From contig CAJQUN010001340.1 of assembly GCA_907163345.1 (NCBI GenBank), positions 1 through 64,000 on the forward strand: a stretch of DNA of 64,000 nucleotides, given 5' to 3'. The position numbers were made by a program, and so were the translations under genes. The notes below the pieces were generated by a model. That model had not been told where the DNA came from. It made no database searches and worked only from the letters and a program-made list of their open reading frames with translations. Below are positions 11,018 to 22,824 of the stretch, one piece after another (the stretch's first letter is position 1; each line of letters opens with the position of its first letter). Origin of the DNA: Haberlea rhodopensis (lineage: Eukaryota; Streptophyta; Magnoliopsida; Lamiales; Gesneriaceae).

Positions 11018-12573
11018 TGATCGCGATTTATTTACACAGTAAATTTCAGTGTGGCGCGATTATACCGCAATTGCACAGTTGTCAAGTTTTAGTATAGATG
11101 ATCAAGATCAGGTTGTCGAACCCACGTGGACTAACTGTAAGTATCAAATAATAAGATGTCTTTAAACTATATTTAACCTACGATAATGAATGAATAATTA
11201 AACTAATTAAGAAATATAAAATACTAATAATAATCCAACCAAGGTAATCGAAGTTAACGAGAAAAATCCACTAGAGAAGATTATCGAGACTTTGGTCAGG
11301 GACTAACTGCAAGTATCAAATAAGATGTCTTTAAACTATATTTAACCTACGATAATGAATGAATAATTAAACTAATTAACAAACTAATAATAATCCAACC
11401 AAGATAATCAAAGTTAACGAGAAAAATCAACTAGAGAAGATTATCGAGACTTTGGCTCACAAATGCAATTCCCTACAATTCTCGATTGAATATCAAAATA
11501 TTTCTAAGGTGATGAGCTTTTCTAATGCATTCGTTATACTATGATCAAGCTAGAACAAGTCTAATATTAACTTTGAAATAAGTTACTCCCGTATCATTAT
11601 TGAACAATCAATATCGGATCAAGATTTGTGAAAACTACTAGCCTTCGATTTTGGTAAATATATTGTTATAACATGTGTTCTAGATTTTACTTGGTCTGTC
11701 TCAATCTATAACCCACGGTACAATTTACTGTATTGTATTGCAATATCGTATGGTAAAGTCAATAGCAACATCATAATCATTCAAAGGTGATCAATCCCTC
11801 AAAATCATGAAGAACAATAAATTGTACGCATATAATAAAGGAAATCAATCAAATAAAAATCATCAAATCATAGGTTCAAATCATCGGATTGCCTAGCCTC
11901 AATAAATAATTTTAGTTCAACATAATCAATCAAAACAAACAAAACTAATGAATAAAGACAAAGAAAAACTCTCGATGTGTACTTCGTTCGTAGATCATTG
12001 CTTCCTCTCTGGCTTCCTTCTCGATCGTCTCTCGAATCTCCTTGTTGGCTTGCTCCAAGGCTAGGATGATTTATGGATGGATTATGGTTGATGGTGAAAG
12101 TGGAAGATGGGATGGAGGCTCATCCTAGGGTATGAAAGTCTGAATTTTCGTGTGGTGTGTGACCCTTTTTATAGGCGTGAAAAAGAGTCCAAAGAAAGGA
12201 AAGTTTCATCCATGCAAAACTTAGCCGCCACTTTGCAAATTCTGAAAAATCTCTGTCGCAATCGATCGGTGCTGATGGCCGATTGATCACGACATGTTTT
12301 TTTTTAAGTTCCTTGTCATGGCGATCGATCACCAGTGATGGGGCGATCGATCGCCTCTTGCAATTTATTTTTTGATTTTTTTTCATGTCTTCGGCACTGC
12401 GGCTCGGTTTGGTCCTTTTTTCTCGTTTTTAGCTCATTTCCTCCAATTGTATGCATTTTAACATTGGTTCCTGAAACATACAAATATATACAAAAAAGTG
12501 TAGAATCGTCCAGGAATCAATACGAAATCATTGGAAATTCATAGCTATATAAGCGTAAAAATGACACTTATCA
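11018..12573 (-). repeat. 3' LTR of tRNA-Asp-primed Gypsy element
   Basis: On the plus strand it runs TGATCGCGATTT ... GACACTTATCA, and pairs with 18423-19380. Just outside, at 12574-12590, the minus strand reads AAGTTTAGGGGAGT, a polypurine tract. A direct duplication of about 170 bases (about 11129-11300 and 11303-11455) is present in this LTR but not in its partner. Two pairs of GATCGATC-like palindromes occur at 12259-12353. Confidence 0.75.
12259..12353. repeat. Phased GATCGATC palindromes in Gypsy 3' LTR
   Basis: Ten-base words CAATCGATCG (12259), CGATTGATCA (12280), CGATCGATCA (12322) and CGATCGATCG (12344) form two pairs spaced 21 and 22 bases. This is the same word and spacing as in the unrelated LTRs at 26590-26832 and 45518-45733. 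Confidence 0.75.
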
Positions 12574-13063
12574 ACTCCCCTAAACTTATCACTTGATCGT
12601 CCTCGATTAAGCATTAAAATGACAAGGTAGAGTTCATTCTCGATACTTGAAACAAATTATCTCGTGATTTGCATTATTCTCAGAAATCTCATACACACAT
12701 ACAAAAGTTGACAAGACATGTTTTCTCATAAATCAAGCAACACATCTCATAATCAGAACGTATATGTGTGCTATTGTCAATCTCAAGTTTCATGCACATC
12801 TTCAAGATCAAATCATGATAATCAACTCAAAGTCAAGATTATCGTTAAGCACCACATATGCCTATTTTCAAACAACTTCTCCACTAATGATAGTTACTCC
12901 TAGGGCTGCTTACCGGTTGGAACCGGTCCGGTCCGGCCCGGAACCGGCCGGTTCCGGCCCCGTTATGGGCGGAACCGGTCCGGTCCGGTAAGGAACCGGA
13001 TCGAACCGGTTCCGGTTTGATTCGGAGGTTTATCGGATTTTCGCTTTTTTTTTTTTTTAATTA

Positions 13064-13160
13064 GGCGTAACTACGCCCCATTCAGACGTAGCTACGCCTA
13101 AGCTACGACTTTTTTTTTTTAAGAGGCGTAACTACGCCTCCAAAGTGGCGTAGTTACGCC
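13064..13160. repeat. GGCGTA-NN-TACGCC palindromes in hAT copy 1
   Basis: Four 14-base palindromic words start at 13064, 13085, 13125 and 13147, giving two pairs spaced 21 and 22 bases. Consensus is GGCGTAACTACGCC. They lie between the CCGGT-rich subterminal repeats and the 3' end of the transposase. The same word occurs repeatedly in the solo LTR at 29925-31218. Confidence 0.85.
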
Positions 13161-13339
13161 TCATTTTAAAAAAAAAAAAAAAAATCTAAATAAAGTGGTA
13201 ATTTTTAAAGGGATTAGAAATTTAACAATTTTTATGGGTTATTTAAACATGTCTATGTGTTTAAATACTTCTAGCATACAAATAATTGTAAAGACATGAC
13301 AATTGAAAATCTAAATAAAAAAATATTACAATTTAGTAC

Positions 13340-15574
13340 TTAGCAGTCTTCATAATTGATAAGTATTGTTTTGGCTATCTCTTCTTCTTGCTCGTCATAA
13401 TGATTTACGAATTCGTCAACCGTCCCATCTCTTCTATTTTTGCATTCTGCTTCAAACCAATCTTTAAGTAACGTGAGCATGCATAACGAATCAGCTGATA
13501 GACTACTTCTGTAGTCTCCAATAATACGGCCGCATGTTGAGAATGCCGATTCAGAAGCGACGCTTGAAGCTTGTACAACATACACGTCTCTAGCCATTTT
13601 GGCTAAGATAGGGAATTGTGCTGCATTGGACTTCCACCATTGTAAGACGTCGAAGTTGTCTTCGGTTAGAAATTGATAATTCAGATAAATTTGCAACTCA
13701 GTCGACGTGCTAGTAGAAGGTCATTTTCCCTTAAGTTTTTTCCTGCCCAGCAATCTAAGCAAATTGATGCCCCCACCTTTAGATTGAGCTTGGGGTTGTT
13801 CTTCAACAGGCCTTTGTTGCGATGATTCACTTGCCTGTTGATTATAATACAATTGAAACATATTTTGGAGAGATTGCATTGTAGACGTCTTTTGATCGTC
13901 AACAACCTTCCCCAAAAATTTAGCATAATATTCAAAAAATATCTCAAATGAAGATAAACATTGACTAGGATCTAGCAATGTTGCGATGCAGTGCACGGGT
14001 GGGATTTGTTCCCAATACTTTATAAATTTAGTTTCCATTGCATTAACAAAAGCATGCAAGTCATAGTCATCTCTAAATTCTATAAATTTATCAAACATGT
14101 TAAATACTAAAGGAAGAAAATAAACGGAAGTTGGATAAGTAACACCAGAGAAACGTTCCGTCGCTTCTTTGAAAGTACCTAACAATGATACACAATTTTC
14201 AACAAATTCCCAATCCTCATCAGTCAAATAAATACTTTCATCGCTATCAGGCATTTGATATGAATTATAAAATGGAGTTAAAATATCTTTGTAAGGTAAC
14301 ATAGCATTCAACAAATTGTACAACGAATTCCACCTAGTTTCTATTGGTGATGGAAAAAGAAGATGCTTTAAACCATTAGATAAACATAATTGTTTCCAAT
14401 CACGCTTAACACGGCTCGTGCGTAACCATTTAGCGTAGTATTTCATTTTGTCAATACATGCTGAGTGATTGTCCTCATAGCCAACTTTAACAGCCAAATT
14501 AATCACATGACATGCACATCTAACATGAAAAAAAATACCATCAAGCATTGGTTTAAGATAGGTCTTTAAATCACGCATCGCAGCATTGTTATTCGCAGCA
14601 TTGTCTAATGTGATTGAAAATACCTTATCCTGAATTCCATAATGTCTACAAGTGTTGAATACATATTTAGCAATTACATAACCAGTATGTGCACAATCTA
14701 ACTCATCTAAAGACAAAATCCTTTTTTGCATACACCAATTATCATCAATCCAATGACAAGTGACAACAAGATATGAATCAGAATTTACATTTGTCCAAAT
14801 ATCAGTTGTTAAACTAACCCTACAAGGCAAACTAGAAAGATGTTGAAACAATGTATTTCTATATTCAACAAATACGTCCATACAATTTCTTTTTAGTGTG
14901 TGCCTGGATATATGTTTAAACATGGGTTGTATAGACGAAGCAAATTCAATAAAACCAGCACGTTCAGCTTGTATAAAAGGTAGTTCACATCTGATCACAT
15001 ATCTAACAAGTGACCTACGATTAATTTCAGCAGTTAAAATAAAATTCGTGCCAGTAAGAACATTAATTTGTGCTTGTGTTGCTTCTCGACTTAATGGTTG
15101 TAATGTTGTCTCATCAAAATTATGTTTTTTTACTAAGTGTTTTTTAAATGTTCCGGTGCCTCCACTGGAACCACCGGCTTTATATGAATACTGGATCTTA
15201 CATAATTTACATATTGCAACAGATTCATTAGTACCTTCTTTTTGACCGAGTTCAAAGTGATCCCATATCTTACTTCTTTTGGCACGAGTAGGTAGTCTAC
15301 TTGCTGCTGTAGTGGCTCCGGATGACTCCACATGTTGTCTTTCTTGGGCTTGGGCAGCAACAGGTTCGGCAGGTTGTTGGGGTTGTTGTGGTTCGACATT
15401 CATAGAAGAACCACCAACATCGAGGTCAGCAAAAAAATCATAACTTTCATTTAACTCAAGAATTGGCACAGGCAAATTCATTGCAGAAGATGAACTCAGT
15501 GATAGACGACCCGGAACGAGACCCCGACTACGACCCCGGCTACGACCAGCACCACTGCTAGATGAAGATGCCAT
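13340..15574 (-). pseudogene. hAT transposase, BED zinc finger, one in-frame stop
   Basis: Reads as one frame from ATG at 15574 to the stop at 13340, about 744 codons, broken only by TGA at 13721-13723 (after residue 617). The N-terminus is low-complexity Ser/Gly/Arg. A BED zinc finger follows at about residues 100-150 (CKLC then HLVKKH), then the RNase H-like catalytic fold with aspartates in DIWTN and DNAANN. After the TGA comes the hAT dimerisation domain (WWKSNAAQFPILAKMARD, ASSVASESAFS). The length and domain order are those of RICESLEEPER-like plant hAT proteins. Copy 2 has the TGA at the same codon. Without readthrough or splicing around it, the protein would lack its dimerisation domain. 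Confidence 0.88.
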
Positions 15575-15742
15575 TATGATATAAGACTATAAGTAAATTG
15601 TAAATAGCACAATTGAGAGAAAAATATGAGAGTGAAGTAATTTTCGTTACAAGAATTGTTATGAAACAATACACAACACAACATCCCCTATTTATAGTTT
15701 TTTTTTTTTTATTAAAATTTTTTTTTAAAAAATAAAATAAAA

Positions 15743-15832
15743 GTTAACGTTGGCAACGGCTAAGAGCCGTTGCCAACGTTAACATTGTTAACGTTGAAGG
15801 CAACGTTAACAAATGTTAACGTTGCCTTCAAC
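15743..15832. repeat. Two perfect hairpins upstream of hAT copy 1 transposase
   Basis: Hairpin one: GTTAACGTTGGCAACGGCT (15743-15761), loop AAG, exact complement 15765-15783. Hairpin two: GTTGAAGGCAACGTTAACA (15793-15811), loop AA, complement 15814-15832. Each stem is 19 perfect base pairs. They lie between the subterminal repeats and the start codon, so in the promoter or 5' leader. Confidence 0.9.
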
Positions 15833-16074
15833 AATTTTTTTTTTTTTTTTTTATAATCTACCGGTTCCGGTTTCGGAACCGGAACCGGACCGGTAGGACC
15901 GGAACCGGCGGTCCTACCGGTTTGGTTCTTCGGAACCGCCCCGGACCGGTTTCTAACCGGTTCCGGGGCGATCCGGAACCGTTAAGTCCGGTTCCGGTTT
16001 TGGACCGGACTTAACGGTCCGAATCCGGGCCGGGTCCGGTTTGACCCGGCCCGGTAAGCAGCCCTAGTTACTCC

Positions 16075-18009
16075 CTAGACTTGGATCAAAAGATCTTTAT
16101 AAGCTTGTAATGATAGGCCTTTGGTGTTGGTTACAAAGAGAAGATAGGATAAGCACAAAGAAGAGACTACAATTATATAAAGTTCATATTGTTGCACAAC
16201 TTGAGCTTCTCTTCTTTTTTCTAGCCTTGCCACTTTGGGTCTTATTTATATACTTTTTTCTCAAGGCTCTTTCTTTACATCTTTTCTTTTTTCTCTTTTT
16301 CTCATTTATCAATCTTTTTCAATAAGCTCATCAAGATATAACAATTCACGTGCATCGAATGAGATTCATTATACTCCCTTAGGGTAAGGATATTTTTTTT
16401 TCATTTAGACTCGTAAGGGTAGGAATAATGAGTTTAAAGAAAAAATGTCGAATGGGGGCCTAATTATATGCAATGCATCAACCATTCTTTTTCAATTAAA
16501 GCTCAAAATGGGACACGAAGGATTAATATATATCATGGTAAGCTTGAAAGACTTTTAATCGCCTAGATCATTTCCAAGTCAAGTTTATAAATATAAAATT
16601 TCGCCTCAAAGTTCATAATCAAATAGGTTCTAGGATAACTCTAAGATGCTCAAGACAAATCATCGAGTTCACAATAATTATCACTATTCAACATGCAATC
16701 CACAAGATCATGACTCAATGTGCTCAATAAATTCCTCATTCTTGACATGCTAACTCAAAACAGGATATTCATGTAGAAGTCCAACAATCATTAAATCCAA
16801 GTCCATATACATAGTGAGATTAAAATCCTCATTGAATAGTCACTACTATAATTCATTCTTTTCTCAAGTTTGAACTCATAAATTTTTTTTTATTATCTCA
16901 AAGTAATAAGATGATTCAAGGGTCAATTAAGCACACAACATGCAGATTAAGCAAGTACACATGCAAGCCACTCCCCCAAACTTAAATGAAACATTATCCT
17001 CAATGTTTAAAAGAATCAAAAGGGAAACAGGAAACTCTCCTGATCAATACGCTTGTAAGAGGACTGAGGGTGATTGGCTTTTGAATGCTCCGCTGCTGCA
17101 GGGATGTATTGCTCCAACTAACTACCTAGCAAGAGAAGAATGCAATAGTAAAATAGTTGACTCTAGAGAAAATAAAACTAAAATGCAAATACTGAAAAAA
17201 AATAAAATATAGTAAAGGATATTGCTTGGGTTGCCTCCCGACCATCAGAAGCAACCATCAAAGATCGTCGCCCATAGTAAGCATTGTATGATACCACAAA
17301 TGGGTCTTGATTCATTATGCCCTCAAGCTTGGCAAGATTGTTCCATTGTAAGCTCGTCGCTCCAACACTATTGAATTGGTAGGCATGGGAAGGATTCTTG
17401 GTTTGGCTTTATCTCATGGAGGACATAGTATGATGAAGTTTACATCGATGGGAAGAATATTTCAACATATGGCATAGAGCACATCATCATCGATAGGTTC
17501 ATATCAACATTCTCGAAAAATCAGCTCATCCTCAAACTTCACTCTTGGCTCATCTTCACATGGAAATTCCTCGGATAATTCTGTCAATGTAGGCTCAATT
17601 ACTATAGGATGCTCGCATTCCCTTAACTCTTCCCCAATATTTGGATCAATCCCCCAAACTTGGTTGTTGAGTGATCATCATCATGTAACCCAACTCGATT
17701 CGTCGCCTATTGATTTGTAGCTCTCGTCTATTCCTCATGGCAGCTCGTTGAAATTATTTCCATAAGGACCGTTATTTGCTGCTCCAGGTGATGCATAGAG
17801 TTGGTGTGGAGATCCAAAATGTTCCCAGTTGATGCCATGAATCTTATTAAGGTATCGTCTAACTGAGTCGTGACGTCTGCAGAACTATCTCTTCTCTCTT
17901 CGTGATGCTCAAATGGTTGGGGCGTATCATGAGGGTAAAGAGGCTCTGGCGGATTTTGGTGTCTCCAACCTTGCAATGAAGGATACCAATGCCAATCGTG
18001 GTCGAAGTC
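16075..18009 (-). other. Degenerate internal Gypsy sequence
   Basis: No open gene. It belongs to the internal region of the gutted Gypsy element between hAT copy 1 and the gag relic. A minus-strand ORF (17728-18015) follows the gag relic and has no domain I recognise. The short low-complexity and lysine-rich plus-strand ORFs are not credible. Confidence 0.45.
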
Positions 18010-18235
18010 CGACATATCATTGAATAGGTGCTACACACCGTCTTCATCTCTATCAAACAGGGGACTCCCAGTTGCCAAAGCTCCACTAAATACCCATACT
18101 CGTGTCTCTGCATCAAATCCCTTGTAGAAAAATTGCAGAAGAATATAGTTCGAAAAGTTATGATACCGGAAAGTGGTTGCCAAATTGTTGAATCTCTCTC
18201 ATGCTGCATAGAATGGCTCTAAAGGTTGTTGGGCA
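18010..18235 (-). pseudogene. Gypsy gag relic
   Basis: The minus strand reads PLEPFYAAWERFNNL then YHNFSNYILLQFFYKGFD, which matches the general form of the plant retrotransposon gag domain (AWERFKDLL, HGL, QTFYNGL). It is truncated and followed by frames with stops. It lies about 170 bases inside the primer site, where gag is expected, and supports the minus-strand orientation of this element. Confidence 0.6.
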
Positions 18236-18398
18236 AAGTTTGTGAAGACTTGTTGATGTGACATCACAAGTACCTCGCAAGAAAACAAAACAAAAACAAA
18301 ATAAAATAAGATGTTTTTTTTTCTCGAAATAAAATAAATAAACAAAAATAATGGTTAAATTACAGTCAAAGAATCTCGTATGGTATTACTAAAATTAG

Positions 18399-18416
18399 TC
18401 CCCGGCAACGGCGCCA
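18399..18416 (-). promoter_or_regulatory. Primer binding site (tRNA-Asp type)
   Basis: The minus strand reads TGGCGCCGTTGCCGGGGA, a few bases from the LTR end at 18423. It fixes the 5' LTR at 18423-19380 and the minus-strand orientation of the element. Confidence 0.8.
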
Positions 18417-18422
18417 AAAACT

Positions 18423-19380
18423 TGATCGCGATTTATTTAAACAGTAAATTTCAGTGTGACACGATTATACCGCAAGTGCACGGTTGTCAATTTTAATATA
18501 GATGATTAAGATCAGGTTGTCTAACCCACATGGACTAACTGTAAGTACCGAATAAGATGTCTTTAAACTATATTTAACCTGCGATAATGAATGAATAATT
18601 AAACTAATTAACAAATATAAAATACTAATAATAATCCAACAAAGGTAATCAAAGTTAACGAGGAAATCCACTAGAGAAGATTATTGAGACTTTGGCTCAC
18701 CAATGCAATCCCTACAATTCTCGATTGAATATTCAAATATTTCTAAGGTGACGAGTTTTCCTAATGCATTCGTTATATTGTGGTAAAGCTATAACAAGTC
18801 TAATATTAACGTTGTAAGTTACTCCCGTATCATTATTGAACAATCAATATCGCATCAAGATTTGTGAAAACTACTAGCCTTCGATTTTGCTAAATCTATT
18901 GATATCACACGTGTGCTAGATTTTACTTGGTCCGTCTCAATCTAAAAACCACGGTACAATTTACTATATCGTATTGTAATATCGTATGGTCAAGTCAATC
19001 ACAATATCATAATCATTCAATGGTGATCAATCCCTCAAAAGCATGAAGAACAATAAATTATACTCATAGAATAAAGGAATTCAATCAAATAAAAATCATC
19101 AAGTCTTAGGTTCAAAACAACGGATTGTCTAGCCTCGATAAATAATTTTACACATAATCAATCTAAACAAACAAAACTAATGATTAAAACAAATAAAAAC
19201 TCATGATGTTGACTTCGTTCATAGATCATTGCTTCCTCTCTAGCTTCCTTCTCGATCGTCTCCCGAATCTCCTTGTTGGCTTGTTCCAAGGCTATGATGA
19301 TTTATGGATGGATTGTGGTTGATGGTGAAAGTGGAAAATGGGAGGAGTCTCATCCTAGGGTATGAAAGTCTGAATTTTCA
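18423..19380 (-). repeat. 5' LTR of gutted Gypsy element, interrupted
   Basis: Parallels 11018-12150 of the 3' LTR until TGAATTTTCATG at 19380, where the Copia LTR TGTGGTATCTTC starts. The missing end of this LTR (about 420 bases) is not found elsewhere in the window. Confidence 0.75.
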
Positions 19381-19947
19381 TGTGGTATCTTCTGGAATCT
19401 TCCTTTGCTCGCATCTTGTCTGTCTATTAATTGATGTAATCTCATACGTTAATTCCAAATATAAAGGGTGAGTTCCCCAAACCCTAATGTAATTCAAATT
19501 TCTCTTCATCTTCACTCTGATCTCTCAAACCCTGAATAACCTCTGGTTCACCGTGTGTCAGCTGTGTGCTCCTCTTCTTCGTGATATGTGAGGTTCCTCT
19601 CTAGTATCTTTGAGAGTCTTCTGTGTGAGTGTTGGAAGGTTTGATAGCTGTGTTAGCCACTGTCTGACGGATTCTCACTTCTGACGACATCATGTGTGGG
19701 TACTTTCTAGTGTGGCTTTGGGGCTAAGGTTTTGTCACGGTGATTCACCTTATGGTCTTTGCTGTGGTTTGTGATTTACACGCTGGATTACGAGACGTGT
19801 TTGTCTGAGACGTGAGTTTGGTAAACTATCGTATCTTTTCTTGAATCGATTTACATTTTATCTTCACTGTTTGTTCCTGTTTTACATGTATATTTGCACG
19901 CTGGGAGAACTTCGGTGGAACCAAGGTAGAATCGAAGATACCTTACA
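19381..19947 (+). repeat. 5' LTR of dead Copia element
   Basis: Starts TGTGGTATCTTC and ends GAAGATACCTTACA, which are inverted versions of each other. A TATA-like AAATATAAAGGG lies near 19457. The primer site follows at 19949 (TGGTATCAGAGCCAGG, initiator tRNA-Met type). The left flank TTTCA (19376-19380) would be the target duplication. Confidence 0.8.
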
Positions 19948-19962
19948 CTGGTATCAGAGCCA

Positions 19963-20499
19963 GGTTGTCTGCCTTGGTTTGGTCCCTGTTGGTCCTCTAT
20001 GGATCTGGTGAGATGTTATATGTTGTGGTAAAACCAAGTACCATTTTCTGGTTGTGTGTGAGCAAACACCCTAACTCTAATATTTTAATTTTTTTTCAGC
20101 CGTATAGTTGTCTTTTTGGTAGCCCTCTTGACTACCAGGCTTGTCTTTGTGATACCTACGTGTTGGCATTCCTACGGTTTTCTTTGTGATACCTGCATAC
20201 TGCCGTTTCTTGCTCGTCTGTCTGTTTGCCTTAGAGAACCCTAAGCGAAAAACCGCTTGACCCTATATCCCGTGAGTGTAGTGGTATCCTGTTGGTACTG
20301 GGGATTCTTGCTCCTTGGTTCTTGGCCAACTCATAAAATTCTCTTTTATTTGTTGTGTGACTGCCATAACTCTGAGGTTAAGTATATCTGCTTCCCTGCA
20401 TACTCTGTATTCATATATGTGTTTATAGTTGTGCTTGTGTATGACTTGTGTGTCTTACTATGGTTGTTATGCTTGGGTATGGCATACTACCTTTTAGTG
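19963..20499 (+). other. Copia leader, no gene
   Basis: T-rich untranslated leader between primer site and gag. The ORFs here are short and rich in Cys, Tyr and Leu and do not resemble any family. Confidence 0.45.
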
Positions 20500-21230
20500 G
20501 AAAAATCGATTTTTCAATATGACAATAGTGGATGAAAAGGAATTTTAATACAACAAAAAGTTTTTAAACTGTAAATGGTACTATTCATGCTAATGAATCT
20601 GATGAGAAAAAGGCTGAAATGAATGAGCTCGCTTATTCCTCTATTATCTTGAATCTGTCTGACTCTGTCCTTAGAAAAGTTGGTAAACAAAGCTCTACCA
20701 ACCGTTTGGGATAAACTGGAAGATTTATACATTGAAACCTCTTTGACAAGAAAATTATTCTTGCTTGAGAAGTTTTTTAGATTCAAGCTGGATCTAAATA
20801 AAGAAGTACATGAGAATGTTGATGAATTTACCAAATTGATTCAAGATATTAACAAACTGGTGATAAAAATATTGATGATTATACTCATGTTATGCTTTTA
20901 AATGCCATACCCAATTCCTACAGTGATGTTAAATCTGCTATTAAGTATAGTAGAGATCAGATTACCTTAGACACAGTTGTTAACGGTCTAAAGAGTAAAG
21001 AACTAGATTTCCAAACAAACGTGGGGCATAATCAAAAGTCAGGTGAAGTTATGCATGTTAGAGATAGGTCTCAACAAAGGCATAATGGTAACAGTAAATT
21101 TGAAAATCCCACTAAAAGAAAGGAAGGAGCATATCCAAGTCTAAGTCTAGGCCTAAAAACACGAAATGTTATAAATGTGGTGGAACTTACCATTATATTA
21201 AAGAGTGCCCTAAGAACAAGATGAATCATG
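20500..21230 (+). pseudogene. Copia gag, frameshifted
   Basis: Three overlapping frames give a gag protein in pieces: NELAYSSIILNLSDSVL, then ALPTVWDKLEDLYIETSL and DEFTKLIQDINKL (20680-20860), then AIPNSYSDVKSAIKYSRD (20892-21160). At about 21166 a CCHC zinc knuckle is readable (CYKCGGTYHYIKECP). At least three frame changes are needed, so no full-length protein can be made. Confidence 0.85.
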
Positions 21231-21704
21231 ATAAAAATTGGAAGAATCACCAATCAGATAATCATGCTAATTTGGCTTCAACCAATGATAATATGGATGA
21301 TGTTTTTATGGTTGTTGAAAATTGTGATGCTGGTAACTCTGTGACTTCATGCTCTGTGTGTGAAAATGAATTTCTTGTTGATTCTGCATGCACTTTTAAC
21401 ATGTCACTATTAAAAATTTGTATTCTAATTATAAAGAAGTCGCGCATGGTTTTGTATCTTTAGCAAATGATAAGCAATGTGAAGTTGCTGCCATTGGTGA
21501 TGTTTGCCTTAAGTTTGATACTGATTATAGATTTACATTGAAAAATGTGAGGCATGTCCATGATTTATGCAATAATCTGATTTCATGTGTTGCATTAGAA
21601 GATGATGGATTAGAAGGGAGATGGGGTAAGGGAGTTATGAAAATTATAAAGGGGCCCTTGTTTATTTTGAAAGCCGAAAAGAAAGAAATCTATATGTTTG
21701 ACGT
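21231..21704 (+). pseudogene. Copia protease region
   Basis: Follows the zinc knuckle. FLVDSACTFNMS is the decayed active site (normally D-S-G/A followed by C/S), and GDVCLKFD and LKNVRHVHDLCNNLIS are typical of the rest of the protease and spacer. hAT copy 2 interrupts it at TTTGACGT. Confidence 0.8.
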
Positions 21705-21893
21705 TAGGGGTGCTTATTGACCTGAACCGGTCCGGTCCGGACCGGAACCGGCCGGTTCCGGGCCCGTTAAGGTCGAAACCGGTCCGGTCCGGTAAGGAAC
21801 CAGATCGGTCCCGTTTCGGTTCCAACCGGTTCCGGGCCGAACCGGTCCGTTTGGTTTTTTTTTTCCGTATTTGTTTTTTTCGTATATAACCTT

Positions 21894-22640
21894 GGTGCAC
21901 GAAAATATAACCTTGGTGCACGAAAATCATAAAAAGTAATTGGTGCACGAAAATCATAAAATGTAACTGGTGCACGAAAATATAACATTGGTGCACGAAA
22001 ATCATAAAAAATAACTGGTGTACGAAATGATTAAAAAATAACTGGTGCACGAAAATTATAAAACAATAACTGGTGCACGAAAATGATAAAAAGTAACTGG
22101 TGCACGAAAATATAACCTTGGTGCACGAAAATATAACCTTGGTGCACTAAAATATAACACTGATGCACGAAAATACAACACTGGTGCACAAAAATATAAC
22201 CTTGGTGCACTAAAATATAACACCGATGCACGAACATACAACCTTGGTGCACTAAAATATAACACTGATGCACAAAAATTAACACTGGTGCACGAAAATC
22301 ATAAAATGTAACTGATGCACGAAAATATAACATTGGTGCACGAAAATCATAAAAAATAACTCGTGCACGAAATGATTAAAAAGTAACTGGTGCACGAAAA
22401 TTATAAAACAATAACTGGTGCAAGAAAATATAACACTAGTGCACGAAAATTAACACTGGTGCACGAAAATATAACACTGGTGCACTAAAATATAACACTG
22501 ATGCACGAAAATACAACACTGGTGCACTAACTTTGTGTAAATTTTCGTGCATCAGTAGCTGATTTTAATTTCGTGCATCAGTTACTGATTTTTCGTGCAT
22601 CAGTTACTGATTTTCAATCTTTTCGTGCATCAGTTACTTA
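21894..22640. repeat. GTGCAC tandem array in hAT copy 2
   Basis: About 25 units start with GGTGCACGAAAAT. Units are mainly 21 bases (GGTGCACGAAAATATAACCTT type) or 27 bases (with ATCATAAAAAGTAATT). From about 22540 the array flips: four units read in the opposite direction as TTTTCGTGCATCAGTTAC. It sits at the transposase 3' end, between gene and subterminal repeats. ORFs across it (repeating VHQ/FRAP patterns) are by-products. Confidence 0.9.
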
Positions 22641-22824
22641 TTTTCAATTATGAAGAGTGCTAAACAGCAATATTTTTTTATTTATTTTTTATTTAATGTT
22701 GTAAATGTTTCCCCAATATTCATCACAAATTCAATATATTCCTTCTTCATTTCATAATATAGATGCATACAAATAATTGTAAAGAGATAGCAATTAAAAA
22801 ATCAAAATAAAAAAATATTGTTGT

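Larger units (their letters stand above)
12901..16066 (-). mobile_element. hAT transposon copy 1
   Basis: Terminal inverted repeats TAGGGCTGCTTACCGG and CCGGTAAGCAGCCCTA sit inside a perfect 8-base target duplication GTTACTCC (12893-12900, 16067-16074), the hAT hallmark. Both ends are packed with ACCGGTCCGG-type subterminal repeats. The element is 3166 bases long and encodes one transposase on the minus strand. It inserted into the internal region of the Gypsy element at 11018-19380. It is closely related to copy 2 at 21705-25539. Confidence 0.95.
11018..19380 (-). mobile_element. Gutted Gypsy element (Athila/Tat-like), interrupted by hAT copy 1
   Basis: LTRs at 11018-12573 and 18423-19380 flank an internal region that, without the hAT insertion, is only about 2.7 kb. 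The primer site complement at 18399-18416 (minus strand TGGCGCCGTTGCCGGGGA) is the tRNA-Asp type used by many plant Gypsy elements. Only a gag relic is recognisable, and no pol is present, so the element is an internal deletion derivative. The minus-strand phrase GGGAGGCAACCCAAGCAA near 17225 is typical of this group. The right LTR is cut at 19380 by the Copia element that follows. Confidence 0.75.

Noticed and set aside
21610..22333. ORFs rich in VHQ/FRAP repeats on the minus strand
   Set aside because: They are translations of the GTGCAC array in hAT copy 2 and exist in several frames at once.
21894..22640. CRISPR-like array of regularly spaced repeats
   Set aside because: Units are contiguous variants without unique spacers, inside a plant hAT transposon. 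Plant nuclear genomes do not carry CRISPR arrays.
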